Source: Nymphalis io
Lineage: Eukaryota; Arthropoda; Insecta; Lepidoptera; Nymphalidae
Length of the DNA stretch: 64,000 nucleotides
Direction: 5' to 3'
Assembly (NCBI RefSeq): GCF_905147045.1
Contig: NC_065911.1
Span: 2,542,001-2,606,000 of the forward strand
The notes beneath the pieces were generated by a model. It was not told the DNA's origin. It searched no databases and worked only from the letters and a program-made list of their open reading frames with translations. The position numbers and the translations under genes were made by a program. Shown in pieces: positions 1 to 14,500 of this stretch. Each line of letters begins with the position of its first letter. Position 1 is the first letter of the stretch.

Positions 1-3000
1 TTTTTAAAGAGGATACATGCGTGAGAAAAATGTGAATTATATGATTTAGTTATTTTTGTGATTCGATGATGATGATGACAAAGAAATATATTCTTACATT
101 CTATATTTCTATATTTATATAAATAAAATTATTGCTATGTTCTGTTAATGTCATATGGAATTATTAAAAAGCGATTTTATGGAATGACTTTTTATTATAA
201 TAAATTATTAATAATAATAATAATTGAAGGATTGAATTAGGTTTAAATATTCGTTTACCAGGTAAGTCCGCCATGACAGCCGACGTGCTCATAACAGCGT
301 TCGCGTCCGCACTCGCCCGGCTCGCCTTCATACTGCCACCGGTCGACGGCTTCAGACCCAGTATCCAGACCTAGAGGGGAAAATGTGATTAACTTTCAAG
401 CATCGGTGATTCACACTTGAGTGCAGTTCTACAGAATATGTAGATATTAGACGAAGGTTGCGGTTTTAAATCTAGACAAACTCCATTAAGTTTTTCATAA
501 TAATGAATTTATTTAACAAATCTTTATGTTTTATAACTTTGCCCGATGTGAGTAGATTAACTAGTAAATCGAAATTTTAATTCTTGTTTCTCGATAGAAT
601 CTATATTTCGAGTCGGTAGGAGCATTATATTCAATCGAGTCCTGTAACATCACGATTCAAAAGCGATTAACAGGAGTCCACTATAATATGTAAAGTCGGA
701 GGAGGTCGCCCGCACCAGGTGCTGCAGCGTGGTGAGCACGGGCAGCCACGCGTGCTGCAGCGCGTCCCCGTCGCGCCGCGCCGCCGCCAGCAGCGCGCGC
801 ATGGCCGTCACGTGGCGCGACGTCACCATCACGAACGACTGCTGCTGGCCTACGGGGAGGGCGAGCCGAGAGGGTAACATTGTAGTTTATACTATTACCG
901 GACAATTGGTACGATGGTGTGATAAGGGTGGGGTGACCACTTCATTAAGTAATATATTAGTGTTTCCATCAGGAAACTACTGATACTAATAGTGAGCTTG
1001 CGAGAGTATACTTCGATATAATATATATTTATGACAAATAAGAATTTAAATGTGAAAATAAAAAAACAACGACGGCTACTAATCGTACACAAAAATCATC
1101 GCATGTTTGTATTTATTTTGGATCGTGTAATAATATAGTTCGTAGCAGTCGATGAATAAACGTATCGATACGAAGGCAGGTGTGCGTCGCTAGCGTAGTA
1201 CGTGTGCAGGAGGCCGACCGGTGGGCTGCGCGCAGGGCAGCGGCGTGCCGACCCACACGACGTGGTGGCGCAGGTCGGCGCCGGGCGCGGGCGCGGCGCG
1301 CGCGGCGGGCCACGGACACGCCAGCGCCGCCAGCGCGCCCAGCACGGGCACGCAGTACTGCGCCGGCAGCGCGCAGCGGCACAGCGCGCCGATGCACGCG
1401 TCGCGCGCGTTCGTCACCCCCACCTGCGGGCGCGCCATGTAGTGACGACAGGCGGACGACGACATAGAAACGATACATGCCTTATTATAATCTTGTTAGC
1501 ATAATTGATATTGAGGGTTTTCTTACCTTCCCGCTGACCCTTGCCAATGTCTGTATGGCTCGTAAAATGTTTTCCAGCTCGCCGATGCTGGCCTCCGCTA
1601 ACACTGAGAGACCCCATACTAAGCCGCACCACGAAGATTTTATTAGCTGAGAACGAGATAAATAAAGTATAAATAAACTCTCACTATATTGGTCCTGTGA
1701 AAATATTAACCATCCCTTGAAAAGCACCACCGACCGCGGGATAGTTACACTGGCTCACTCACTGTTAATTATTTTAAATTTTAGTCTTTAAATTAATTAG
1801 TTTGAATGTATTTTTTTTTCTTATAATACATCAAATTTATAACCCTGTGTTTACCTTGGGATGCCTGATGTTCGTACTAATAGAAACATGAATATAAAAT
1901 AGTATCTGAAACTTTAATGACTAAGTATCAAATATATTGTAAAATATTATTTTTTGTTAAAAAAAAACAAGTTAAAACAGAAATGTGATTGATAATCAAA
2001 TATTCACACAGACATAAGTCACCAACCTGCAACTTCAACTGTATCTCCTTATCGTCTGCATCTGGATCTATTTTCTCAACAACATTAGAATTCTGATCTG
2101 CTTCCCCGTGTCCATTGTTTGTTATTTCCTTACCATTGTCTAATTTTGTCTCTGGTTCTGTAAAAATAATACATAAATGTAATAAGACAGGAAATGTCCC
2201 ACGACTGGGCAAAAGCTTCTCTTATTAAAAAAAAGATTTCAAGGCCATATGTCATAATTTATCATAATTCATCTAATACGTGCAGGTTTCCTTACGGGTT
2301 TTCATTTACTGGTGGTAGGGCTTTGTGCAAGCTCGTTTGGGTAGGTACCACCCACTACCACTCAGATATTCTACCGCAAAATAGCAGTACTTGGTATTGT
2401 TGTGTTCCGGTTTAAAGGGTGAGTGAGCCAGTGTAATTAATTACAGGCACAAGGGACATAAAATCTTAGGTCTCAAGGTTGATGGCGCATTGGCTATGTA
2501 AGCGATAGTTGACATTTCTTACAATGCTAATGACTAAGGGCGTTGGTGACCACTTACCATCAGGTGGCCCATATGCACGTCCGCCTTCCTATTCTATATA
2601 AAAAAATATATATCAGCACGAGTTGAATTATAAATACAAATAAAAGTACATAAAGTACTCAGTGCAGCCAATGATAGAAACTGCAATCATTGTTAAAGAT
2701 TCCTGTGTTCTAGCTATTGAGGTATATCAGCTTATGTATTTATTTTTATGAAATAGGTAGGTGGACGTGCAATGTGCTATCTGATGGTAACTGATGGTAA
2801 TCAATAAACATTGTCACTGTGAGAAAAATTAACAATTCCTTAAATTGCCCACGCACCACCAACCTTGGGAACTAAGACTCTTGTGCCTGAAATTACCCTC
2901 CAAACCGGAATACAATAATACTAAATGTTCCTGTTTGTACGAATGTCAGTATCGACTCGGATTATCTATCAGAAACAATAAACATTATCAAAATGATGAC

Positions 3001-6000
3001 ATCATTTAAACACTCACCTTTATGGTTATTAGTTGTTTTATTGGAATTTATTTCTTTATCTTCGCCGTCGTTTTGTGAATCATCGTAGAGCTCTTGTAAT
3101 CTGTAATGCGATAGTGTTTGTTAATAACTTGCTATTTATTTATCACATTGAAAATCTTTACTAATATAATATTCGTTTTAATTACGATATTTGTCATTGA
3201 AAAAAAGTTTAAAATAACTGTTTCGATAGTTTAAATTATTTAGCTATTGAAAAAACTTCTAAGCTTAGGAGTTCGTTGCTGTCACAGACTAGACGCTTTT
3301 TTCGCACTTAATCAAAAACGTATGTCGTGTCTACATCAAGAGAAATGTAATCATTTGTATATTTCGATTGTCATTTTGTTTTGTAGACATACGAACGTAA
3401 AATAAATAAAATAAAAATGCGAAACTAACTATGTCTGTTTGTCACGCTTTCACGGCTAAGCCACTGAACCGATGTTGATGAAATTTGGTATGAACCAAAC
3501 TTGGACCCCAAGAAAGGACATGGGCTACTTTTTATATCATAATAATATCCTGGGACATTTTTCACACACGGTCATCTGATCCCAAATTAAGCTTGTACAA
3601 AGCTTGTGCTATGGAAACCAGACAACTGATATACTACATATACTACTTTTCTTTTTGTAAATACATACTTATATAGATAATTACACCCAGACTCAGGACA
3701 AACAGAGATGTTCATGCACACAAATGTCAGTCCTGGGTGGGAATCGAACCCACAACCTTCGGCGTGAAAGGCAAGTGTTCTACCAACCACGCCAACCGGC
3801 TCGTCATATACCCGAGGCGAACAAACACCTGAGAAAATGCGGAAACTAGTTGAAAATAATTTGAAAAATATACATACTGCTGCGTTTCTTTCGCTAGTTC
3901 TTCAAATCAGAATATAATACTTTTCGAACCGTTTCGCAACCGTTTCCGTAACGCTTCTACGTTGAATAAATAAATTTAAGTTTGAGGAATCGCTTAAAAT
4001 TCTTTAAATGTTTAGTGAAACTGTCTGTATCTATATATCTTATATTATATAAAATAAATAGTGTAAAAGATTCGCAAATAATAATTCACGTGGACGTAGG
4101 TGAAGTCATCATTTAGACTATTGTTTATATTTATAAGCCGTGATGACCCAGTGATAAGAACGCGTGAATCTTAACCGATGATCGTGGCTTCAAGCCCGGG
4201 CAAGCACCACTGAATTTTCATGTGCATAATTTGTGATTATAATTCATCTCGTGCTTGACGGTGAAGGAAAACATAGCGAGGAAACCTGCATGTGTCTAAT
4301 TTCACCGAAATTCTGCTACATGTGTATTCCACCAACCCGCATTGGAGCAGCGTGGTGGAATCAGCTCCAAAACCTTCTCCTTAAATAGGAGAGGAAGCCT
4401 TAGCCCAGCAGTGGGACATTTACAGGCTGTTATTGGTTATATATTTTAAAGTAATTAATATTAAATAAATAATGCAACAGTTATACAGTTGAAAATCACA
4501 GAAAACACATAAGATAATTGTCTATATATCTATCTATGATAAGAAATAGTCCCACTCATTGTTAATAATGTAATTTTACCTGAAGTACTCTTCTCCCTCC
4601 AAGGTTATGGCGATCGAGCGTATAACCTCGACGAGGCAAGCGTACGCAACTGATATGCCGTACCCATCCTGTATCGTAGGCGCCTCTGTACGATCCAGCA
4701 TCTCTATACTGAATTGTAAATATATTATTAAACAAAGCGTTTTTTCATAATTATAATTATGAGACTCCATTGAAGTATCAGAAATCTTACTTACTATACT
4801 GCCTTAGCGGTGCCAGGCTCAAAGGTGACGCATAGCGGTAGCCACACTCCTTTCCAATAGAAACCGGCTTGTTGGGGGATGCTTGACGATCCTATAACAA
4901 CAAAAAACACATGAGTATATATGTATATGTGTATTGGGTTAGTGGCTTGGTGAAAGGCTGCAGACCCGGAGGTGCTGGGTTCAATTCCCAGGTCGGGCCA
5001 ATAAAAAGTTATTGGGTTTTTCTGTCAGAAAATTCTCAGTAGCAGCCCGGAGTCTGGAAGTTGGAAGTGTGTTCACTTCCGTGCCTCGGAAAGCTAGTAA
5101 AGCCGTTGTTCCTGCGCCTGAACTCTATCCGGTAGTGTCGGATTGCCGTTCCATCGGATTATGAGAGTTAGGGAATAGAGAGTGCACCTGTGTATGCGCA
5201 CACACTTGTGCACTATAATATCTCCTGCGCAGTTGGCTAATCTCTCTTGAGATAGGCCGCCGTGGCCGAAATCGGTCTGGAGGACGTCAATAGTATATAT
5301 AAAAAAAAACTTTAATGTAGTCTTGTCACAGAAGATTAGTAATTAAAATTTAGAATAACAATTTAAACATAAGTCATGTTCGAACATTATCATTAAAAAA
5401 GGTAGAACTGTAATTTTTAAATTGAACACAAACTCATTTTATATTACGTTACAAAAAGAAAATCAGTCCGTTATTAAATCTGTAAGGCCGCGGTAGTTAA
5501 TAAAAATGAACAATAAGATAAGATTTTGTATTTTTTGTGTGCTAACATCAAGCTTCTTATCAATATCATTGGACGGTATTGTTTTATAAGTGTCATTTAA
5601 TTTAGCAGAATTTAAATTCAAAGCTTAATGTATATAAATAAATAAAACTTAAGTGCATGTACTAAAATTCAAAACATAATTATTATGTATATTTATTTAT
5701 CTGTCAGTCCGTTTGTCAATAAGCCGAGATGGCCCAGTGGTAAGAGCGCGTGAATCTTAACCGATGATCATGGGTTCAAACCCGGGCAAGCACCACTGAA
5801 TTTTCATGTGTTTAATTTTGTTGTTTATAATTCATCTCGTGCGTGACTTAAGAAAAACACCGTGAGGAAACCTACATGTGTCTAATTTCACTGAAATTCT
5901 GCTACATGTGTATTCCACCAACCCGCATTGGAGCAGCGTGGAGGAATAAGCTCCAAAACCATCTCCTCAAAAAGGGAGAGAAGGCCTTAGCCCATTAGTG

Positions 6001-8550
6001 GAACGTTCACAGGCTGTTGCTGTTACTATCCGTCTGATTATTTGTCTGGATGTAATCTTTGTATCGTAAAAGCTAATTTTTTCTTTCTACAGCTCAATCA
6101 TTAGTTACTAGAAAATCCAGGCAGCACAATTCGATTCGATGTACGAGGCGGTATACGCCCGGAATGTGCATCGAACCTGTAATATCAGTGTGGACTTTCG
6201 TATTTCAACTACAAAACTGCACGTAGGTTTAAAAAACATTGTTTTAGTTCGAATGTTCCTTAAATAAAAAATCTTATATTAATATGTTTAAGTTCATTTT
6301 TAGCTAGGTATCGATCGCGGCTTCACCCGCGTTTTAGGTGGAGAGGAGCGGGTACTAGGTGAAGAAAGTAGCCTATTACCATCCTAGGGGTTCAAGCTTC
6401 ATAATAAATTTTATCAAAATCGGTTCAGTAGTTTACCCTTGAAAACGCAATAAAGACAAACAGTTATTGTCACATTTATAATACCCGTATAGTCTATTAT
6501 TAAGAACTTCTTTCAGCGAGCGTTACGGATGCCCTGCGGAATGGCGGTCAAACCGTTTCATCAGCTACGAGCGGTGTGTGAGGCGTTGCAAGCCACTCGT
6601 GAACCTTTATACAGAGATCTTGGCTTATGATACGCAAAATTTATCCGCATATTTGCGATCTAAAACCTGGGGTGAGTACTTTTGTATACATTTTTATTTA
6701 TAAATTATTAATATCACACTTAACATTATTTGAATGTAATGGCATATTTTCTAGAAAAGAATGATTGAATATATAAAAAAAAAATGGAGATACTTTTGTT
6801 GGCTCCATCAGAGTTATATCAACTCGATAATCGGTTATCGAAAATGATGTTTTTAAAGACTGTCTTAACTAGTTTAACGAAATTATCCAATACAAATTAA
6901 AAAAAAAAAACATATCTTAATAGAAATTTTTAACAAAATGGTTAGAGCCACTTCCGCGATACATTAAATAAATTAAAATATTTTGAAAATTAAACCCCTA
7001 TGGTGGTAATAAAGGGGATGAAATTTTGTATGAAAAGCCTTCATGAAAAAAGAGCTATGCAAATTGGTACAGCAAAGTGCTAGTTTTATAAAATATATAA
7101 TAATGAGATAGAGAATACTAAAACATAAATGCATTATCCTATTACAATCCTAACTTCATATTGAAAAAAATAACAAAACTTTATATACTCTTTTTTTTAT
7201 AGAATAGGAAGGCGGACGAGCATATGGGCCACCTGATGGTAAGTGGTCACCAACGCCCTTAGACATTGGCATTGTAAGAAATGTCAACCATCGCTTACAT
7301 AGCCAATGCGCCACCAACCTTGGGAACTAAGATTTTATGTCCCTTGTGCCTGTAATTACACTGGCTCACTCACCCTTCAAACCGGAACACAACAATATCA
7401 AGTACTGCTGTTTTGCGGTAGAATATATGATGAGTGGGTGGTACCTACCCAGAAGAGCTTGCACAAAGCTCTACCACCAGTAAAATATACCTCATATCCT
7501 ATGAGTTATTACTTACACCGTTGGTTGCCTGGAAGAGATCGCTATGTAACGTTAAGGTCGCCAAAATTGTATACTACTTTTATTTAGCCTGTATCCATCT
7601 TTTGTATTTTTTTTCTCTTTGTGGTGTACAATAAAAGTAGAACGTAAAGTATCATACATCATGTGAATACGATAATGCGTTTGTTACGTACGTTTATATT
7701 AGAATTAAAATATTGTTTTGTATTATTCCGTACAAATAAAATTACTTTCATAATTACGTAAAACTTGTAGCAAATTGATCTGGTCAAAGTCGAATTCACC
7801 TCATGACGTACCTACTAATTAATCCGAGATGGCCCAGCGCTAAGAACGCTTGAATCTTAACCGATGATCGTGGGTTAAAATCCGGGCAAGCACCACTAAA
7901 TTTTCATGTGCTTAATTTGTGGTTATAATTCATCTCGTGCTTGACGGTGAAGGAAAACATCGTGAGGAAACCTGCATGTGTCTAATTTCACTGAAATTCT
8001 GCCACATGTGTATTTCACCAACCCGCATTGGAGCAGCGTGGTGGAATAAGCTCGAAACCTTCTCCTCAAAAAGGGAGAGGAGGCCTTAGCCCAGCAGTGG
8101 GACATTCACAGGCTGTTACTGTTTTTACTGTTACTGTAGCAAATTCAGGGAGACGAGATATAGACATGGACGATGACCCCGAATCCGATGAAGATATATT
8201 AAAACGGGACAGTGTAGAGGGCCCAGCGCCTGATCCTCTGGATGACGACTTGGACTACAGGTACCGAGAGTTGGCGCCCGACATAGATGACGTTGATTCG
8301 GAGATCACACAATTTGATATGATGGGCCATTTGTATTTACGTAATTAACTTGCAATAAAAATATTTAAATATTATTTTTCATATAGAAACGGGTGTTTTT
8401 ATTTTTATCTTGTGACATGCAGTCAAATCGGCTTGAGGAAATTTTTGCGTTTGTAAAAATACTTTGATTTTTTATAAGTAGTTACTTAATATTTATGTTT
8501 ATGTACATATTATTTATTTATATGTATATGTATGTATATTTAGCTATAGT

Positions 8551-8598
<48 letters not shown>

Positions 8599-11500
8599 CT
8601 TTATATTTATTTAAAAAAATAAAAATTGAGATGATTAGTACACCTCCTTACCGCTTTATTTATTTATTTCAAGTCCTTCACCCAAAGGTTGTCTGGAAGA
8701 GATCGCTCTTTTAGCGATAAGACCGCCTTTTGTACGAAATAGTTTTCGTTTTTTTTTTGTGTTTGTGTCTAAAATGTACCTCTTTTGGTGTACAATAAAG
8801 GATATTCTATTCAATTCTAATATTAAACATATTAAAAGCAATTTTTAATTTGATTTTCTTTAACTCCAGACATTCCTTAGTAATATATAATCCTCATCCT
8901 CGCTTTCATTTAATAATAAATCGATACTTATGATAATGATTTCACAAACAAATCATTATTTTTTATAATATTATTATATTATAAAGATGATTAGACATTA
9001 GAAATATTAGACAAACAGTTCTTGAATAATATATCTATATTTATTGTATCAAAAGCCGAGATGACCCTGTGGTAAGAACGCGCGAATCTTAACCGATGAT
9101 CGTGGGTTCAAACCCGGGTAAGCACCACTGAATTTTCATGTGCTTAATTTGTGATTATAATTCATCTCGTGCTTTACGGTGAAGGAAAACATCGTGAGGA
9201 AACCTGCATGTGTCTAATTTCACTGAAATTCTGCCACATGTGAATTCTACCAACCCGCATTGGAGCAGCGTGGTGGAATAAGCTCCAAACCTTCTCCTCA
9301 AAAAGAGGAGAGGAGGCCTTTAGCCCACCAGTGGGACATTCACAGGCTGTTACAATTACAAAAACAATATTGTATCATAACTATACACTATTTCACTTAA
9401 TTCGTTCACTTTAATTTGACTTCCAAAGTTCCGTTGATAATTTCGATGACATTCAAAAGGACATTTTCCCACGAATCCATAATGAATACCATAGACAATT
9501 TTCGACCAATGATATTATGTCAATTCAAGTTCAAGGTTGTCTATTTATCTTAACTCCTGCCGTTGGAATCGACTTGTATCATAACACAGCTTTATTACGT
9601 AGTGCTTCCTTTTGCCATGTAGAGTTGTTAACATGTAGAGCGGTCGATTTCAATATTTTTTAGCATTAAAAGTTTTAATAAAATTTTGCTGTCATTAGAA
9701 GTTTAGCAGAAGTATTTATATATAATAAACATAAAAGTCTTAACACCAACCAACGATCTGAGTAGGCGAGATGGAAATACAATTATCCGAGTAGGAATTA
9801 CGTATAACAGGACCATTTCAGCTCTTTGAGTACATTGTTTTTGTACTAAAAATAATTGTGTAATCTTCAATGGTTCAAGGTCCACCTAGAGATGTTAAAG
9901 TCGCAAATTCAGACCCTTGGGCTATTGTTGTCCCCACCCATAATAAAGGCTTAATTGGAGGGAAATAAGAATATTCCTTAATAGATAAGACTTACCAGCT
10001 GGTGTATTGACTTGCGAGGCCACGAAGAGGCTCTGCACGTAGGCGCCAAGCGCGTTCACGATGTCTTGGAATATGTTCGTGGCGTGAGGCTTCATGTCGT
10101 AACACTCGCAGAATGCTTTGAGCAAATCTGAAAACAAATATTTTATTTTATTTCTATGGTTCCTTCTTCCTACACTCTTCAAATTCAAGGGCAAGTGTAA
10201 ATTTAAATGATAAAAATTTTTACTACTTTTGATTTATTCCATTGAATTCACCCAACTACAACAACCTATCTGGATGCCAAATTTGAACTTTCTAGGTCAT
10301 CTGGAACTGGGTTAGAGTTTTGATCTAGAGGTCAGTCAGTGATAAAAATGACGATATTTCTATGTTAATATCTAAATAACCGTTTAAGGTGTGTTTATGA
10401 AATTTGGAGTACATATGTATATCGTAAGCCTCAATATATGAGCCAAATTTGACATGTTTATGTGAAATAGTTTTTGATTTATGAGAGGGTCAAACGTGGC
10501 TCCAAATGGTTCGTGTAATATTACACTCGGTGCTGCTCGCCAGTTCTGTTGGCTTGAACTTGGCTTGACACGATACCGCGTGTCTACATTAAAGTTATTC
10601 ATTGATTATATATTTGATTACATATATTGATACATTGATTTGCATTCAAATAATGGTTTTAATTATAATTTATAGCACATAAAAGAACGCACCTGGATGT
10701 ACAGTGATCCGATGCAGCACTTCAAGCGCTAGAGCGCGTTGCCACAGCGGTTTGTCCGGATCGAGGAACTTGATTGTCAACGACATGAAAATCTCACATT
10801 CCGTCACCTGCGTCATATATTTAGTACATTTAGTTGTTATGTAGCAACGCATGTTAAAATTGATGATTATGTTCACTCACAAGGAAGTGTTTATATAACG
10901 TGACATGCGATCAATGCCTTCTACATATTGGTAATATCTTAACCTTATATTGATCTTTTTTTTTATAAAATATGTAGCTAGATGTAGGTGGATGGCCTAG
11001 TGGTAAGGACGCGTGAATTTTACGCGATGATCATAGGTTCAAACCCGGGCAAGCACCACTGAATTTTCATGTGCTTAATTTGTGATTATAATTCATCTCG
11101 TGTTTGATGGCGAAGGAAAACATCGTGAGGAAACCTGCATGTGTCTACTTTCACTGAAATTAGCTCAGCCCAGCAGTGGGACATTCACAGGCCGTTACAG
11201 TACGGTACAGTACAGATGGGCAGATAGGCCTCGTGATGGTAAGTAGTCACCACCGCCAATAGAATGGTGCCGTTAGAAATATTAACTACTCCTTACACAC
11301 CAATGTACCACCAACCTATAAGACTAAAATGTTATGCTCCTGCTGCCTGTTACTACACTAGCACACTCACTTTGTTGGCTGCAATACTTAAAAAATTTAG
11401 GTACAGAATATACGAGTGCTAAACATATTTTGACACAGCGAGTCGGCGCTATCGAAAGCACGCGGCGCACTGACCAGCACGTCGTGGTACTTGTGCACGA

Positions 11501-14500
11501 TGACGGACACGAGGCGCAGCAGGCGCATGGTGACGGGGAAGTGCGGCCGCTCGGGCGCGCCCGCCGCGCCGCCCGCGCCCGCCGCGCCCGCCGCGCCCGG
11601 GATGTGCGGCGACGGGAACGCCGCCCTGCGACCGCGGGATGCAGTTTTTAGATGTGTGGTAAATACAGTGCAACCTTAATATAACGCCTTCCTCGATTTA
11701 ACAAATTCTTCGTAATCCCCTCGAATTGTCCATAAGAGTCGATGTAAAATATCCCTTTACATTACGAACAACCTCTTTATAAGGAATTTTCAACTATCAA
11801 GAAAAAGTATAAATACTTCTAATTAACGAATTTTGTCAACCTAAAACCTTTATATAAAGTTCCCACCGATGTATGTCTCTTAATCTCATAGTATGTGATT
11901 CATGTCGCGACAGGATTCGACGCGCTTTTGTTCGTAAAACAATCATTGTTGTTTAATGGAAAGTAATGTAAACACTTCTGCTCGTCATTTATTAGAAGAA
12001 GTTGTTCGCTATAACAAGATAAGTACGTAATGTTGAAGTGAATAAAACTATTTTTTTTACCTCTTTATAACGAATTTTAACCTAACCTAACCTCAACGTA
12101 ACAAACCTCAGTTCAACGAATTCCTTGATATAACGAATATTTAATTGTTCCCTTCCGATTTGTTATATCGAGGTCGCACTGTATTGAGCCAGTTAATAAA
12201 AAATTTACATTTCGTCTCGCACTCGCCAGTCAAGGACATCATCAAACGTCGTGAGGAAACCTCAAGTGTCGGATGAAACTACTCGAATATCACTCTAGAG
12301 CCAGTGTAGTGGTAAGCCCTAAACTTTTTCCTTAAAAGATTTCCTGTAAACTTCACACCTTTGCCGCACCCAGTAATATATTCATAATCCATTACTATAC
12401 CTACTATAACCTATTCCAAAGACAAAATGAGTAAACCCAAATAAACAACTTTCGCACCGTTATCAATTGACGCGATCTTGAATAATCTACGACATTCACT
12501 ATGGATTCGCAAAAAATGGCGTTTTCAATGTCCGCGAAGTTGTAATCGGAACTTCGAAAGTTAAATTAATGTGGTTATAAGTAGTCAAGTGGAACAGTGT
12601 CGTATTATAAATAAAGGTAAATTAATCAAGAACTGTTTATAGTGCGTAATACTGCTGAACAATTTGACGATCGCATGCAATTTGTAAATTTACTGTTTGT
12701 TTACGAAGTAGGGGTAAAGACCCCTACTTCGATTGGAATAGGGTATATATTATTATATGTATAACGATACGACGACGTGTTTGCACGTTAGACGAGAACA
12801 AAAAACTTCAAGCTTTTGATAAAAAACCAATCGACATAAATCGTATCATACTTACTAATTTACTTACCTATATTTAACATTGGGTGAAAACAGCCTTATA
12901 ATCAGTGCGCACACGTGTTCCTTCAATAGAAACCGGAACTCTGAGATCTGCAAAAACATATCAATATATATTAATCATAGTCATTCAAATAGACGGTTAG
13001 AAATACTGGTGGTAGGGCTTTGTGCAAGCTCGTCTGGGTAGGTACCACCCACTCATCAGATATTCTACCGCAAAACAGCAATACTTGATATTGTTGTGTT
13101 CCGGTTTGAAGGGTGAGTGAGCCAGTGTAATTACAGGCACAAGGGACATAAAATCTTAGTTCCCAAGGTTGGTGGCGCATTGGCTATAAGCGATGGTTGA
13201 CATTTCTTACAGTGCAAATGTCTAAGGGCGTTTGGTGACCACTTACCATCAGGTGGCCCATATGCTCGTCCACCTTCCTATTCTATAAAAAAAAAAACTA
13301 TAAAATAGAAAATTATACCTTGAAAAATACGTCCGAAAAATCCGTTAGAACAGTATCTAACAGCTCCAATCCAAACGTCTTTGGTACGTCCGATATACCG
13401 ACAAGCCAATGCGCCGAGTCTCCATTTATCAGCTGAATAATATCCTGCAATGGAGATGCTAGTACATACAAGATTGTTTTGGAGTTTGTTATGCTATTGG
13501 TGGTTATGACTTTGATAGCGTCAATAGACGTAAGACAGGATGTTAGTAAGAACGGGATTAAATCAATTTTAAGCAGCCCCCAAAGACGCGAGGGTACCGC
13601 TTTAGTGGGTATTCTAGCACTTGGTCAGCGATTCCCGAACACCCTGCCCAGCTTCACGTGGGAGACAAATGCGCTCATCGAAAACAAAAAAGGATGATAC
13701 ACACTAACAAACATGTCGAATTGTGTCGAGAGTGCAGACTAATATGTTCATTGAGTATTGAAATAGATTTCCTTAATGATAATCAGATATACAAATAATT
13801 AAGTTATTGTATGACATTCATCCTGAATATATAAATTATTCATTTTTATATCCATATAAAAAGTCACGCGAATGAAGTTGATAACGACGTTTCAATTTAA
13901 TTACTACATAACTACATATTATAAAACTTAGTCCCCCGCCGCGTCTGTTTGGACGCGATAAACTCGAAATCTACCGACCGGATTCTCATATGGTTTTCAC
14001 AAATGTACGACGTGATTTACGAGAAAGGTTTAAGTGTATAATTCATTATGGTTTTGTGTAAACTGGTTGAAATAGACTTGCCGCTTAAACCGATAGATTT
14101 ATATTTTTTATTTTGTTTTATTTAAAAACCACTTTATTAGATCAGAAACAAAATGTGAACGATAATAACTGCTATAGTGTAAAACTGTGATGCAGTTACT
14201 CCCGCCAACAAAGCGACGAATCTCTAGTTTGTAAAACATTTGAGTTGCACAAAAACAAAAATACACGATAGAATTAAAATTAAAAGATTACAAAATTACA
14301 ATATTTTAAACAAATTTAACGAATGATAACATTTAAGATTTAGACAATACATTGTGTGATTAAAATTTCTCATATTACTGTTCGTGTATGTACTTAATTT
14401 ATAAGTTACTTATATTAGTTACATATTTATTGTAAATAATAATAATATTAATCAAACAAATTTAATAAATAAGATAACAATAAAGGAAGTTAAGTAGCCA

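Larger units (their letters stand above)
4892..9995 (-). other. MON2 intron 10 (5.1 kb), host of the nested gene
   Basis: Holds the plus-strand Kunitz-like gene, family A, B, C and E repeats, a TA microsatellite and a retroelement-tail remnant near 6299-6470 (AAAATCGGTTCAGTAGTTTA). No further exon was found between 8400 and 9995. Confidence 0.7.

Noticed and set aside
7306..7587. Open frame MRHQPWELRFYVPCACNYTG..., seen again at 12971-13180 (minus) and 52838-53140
   Set aside because: It lies on the antisense strand of family-B elements and recurs because the element recurs. No start, splice or conservation evidence for a protein.
7923..8105. Open frame MSHCWAKASSPFLRRR..., also at 27825-28007 and 34876-35067
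   Set aside because: Antisense of family-A SINE ends; a by-product of the repeat.
12078..12093. Three TAACC units resembling the insect telomere repeat
   Set aside because: Only three units, inside a MITE; no reason to think of a telomere.
13479..13697. Open frame MEFVMLLVVMTLIASIDVRQ with signal-like start
   Set aside because: No splice partners or poly(A) signal, and the 3' part looks like decayed retroelement sequence.
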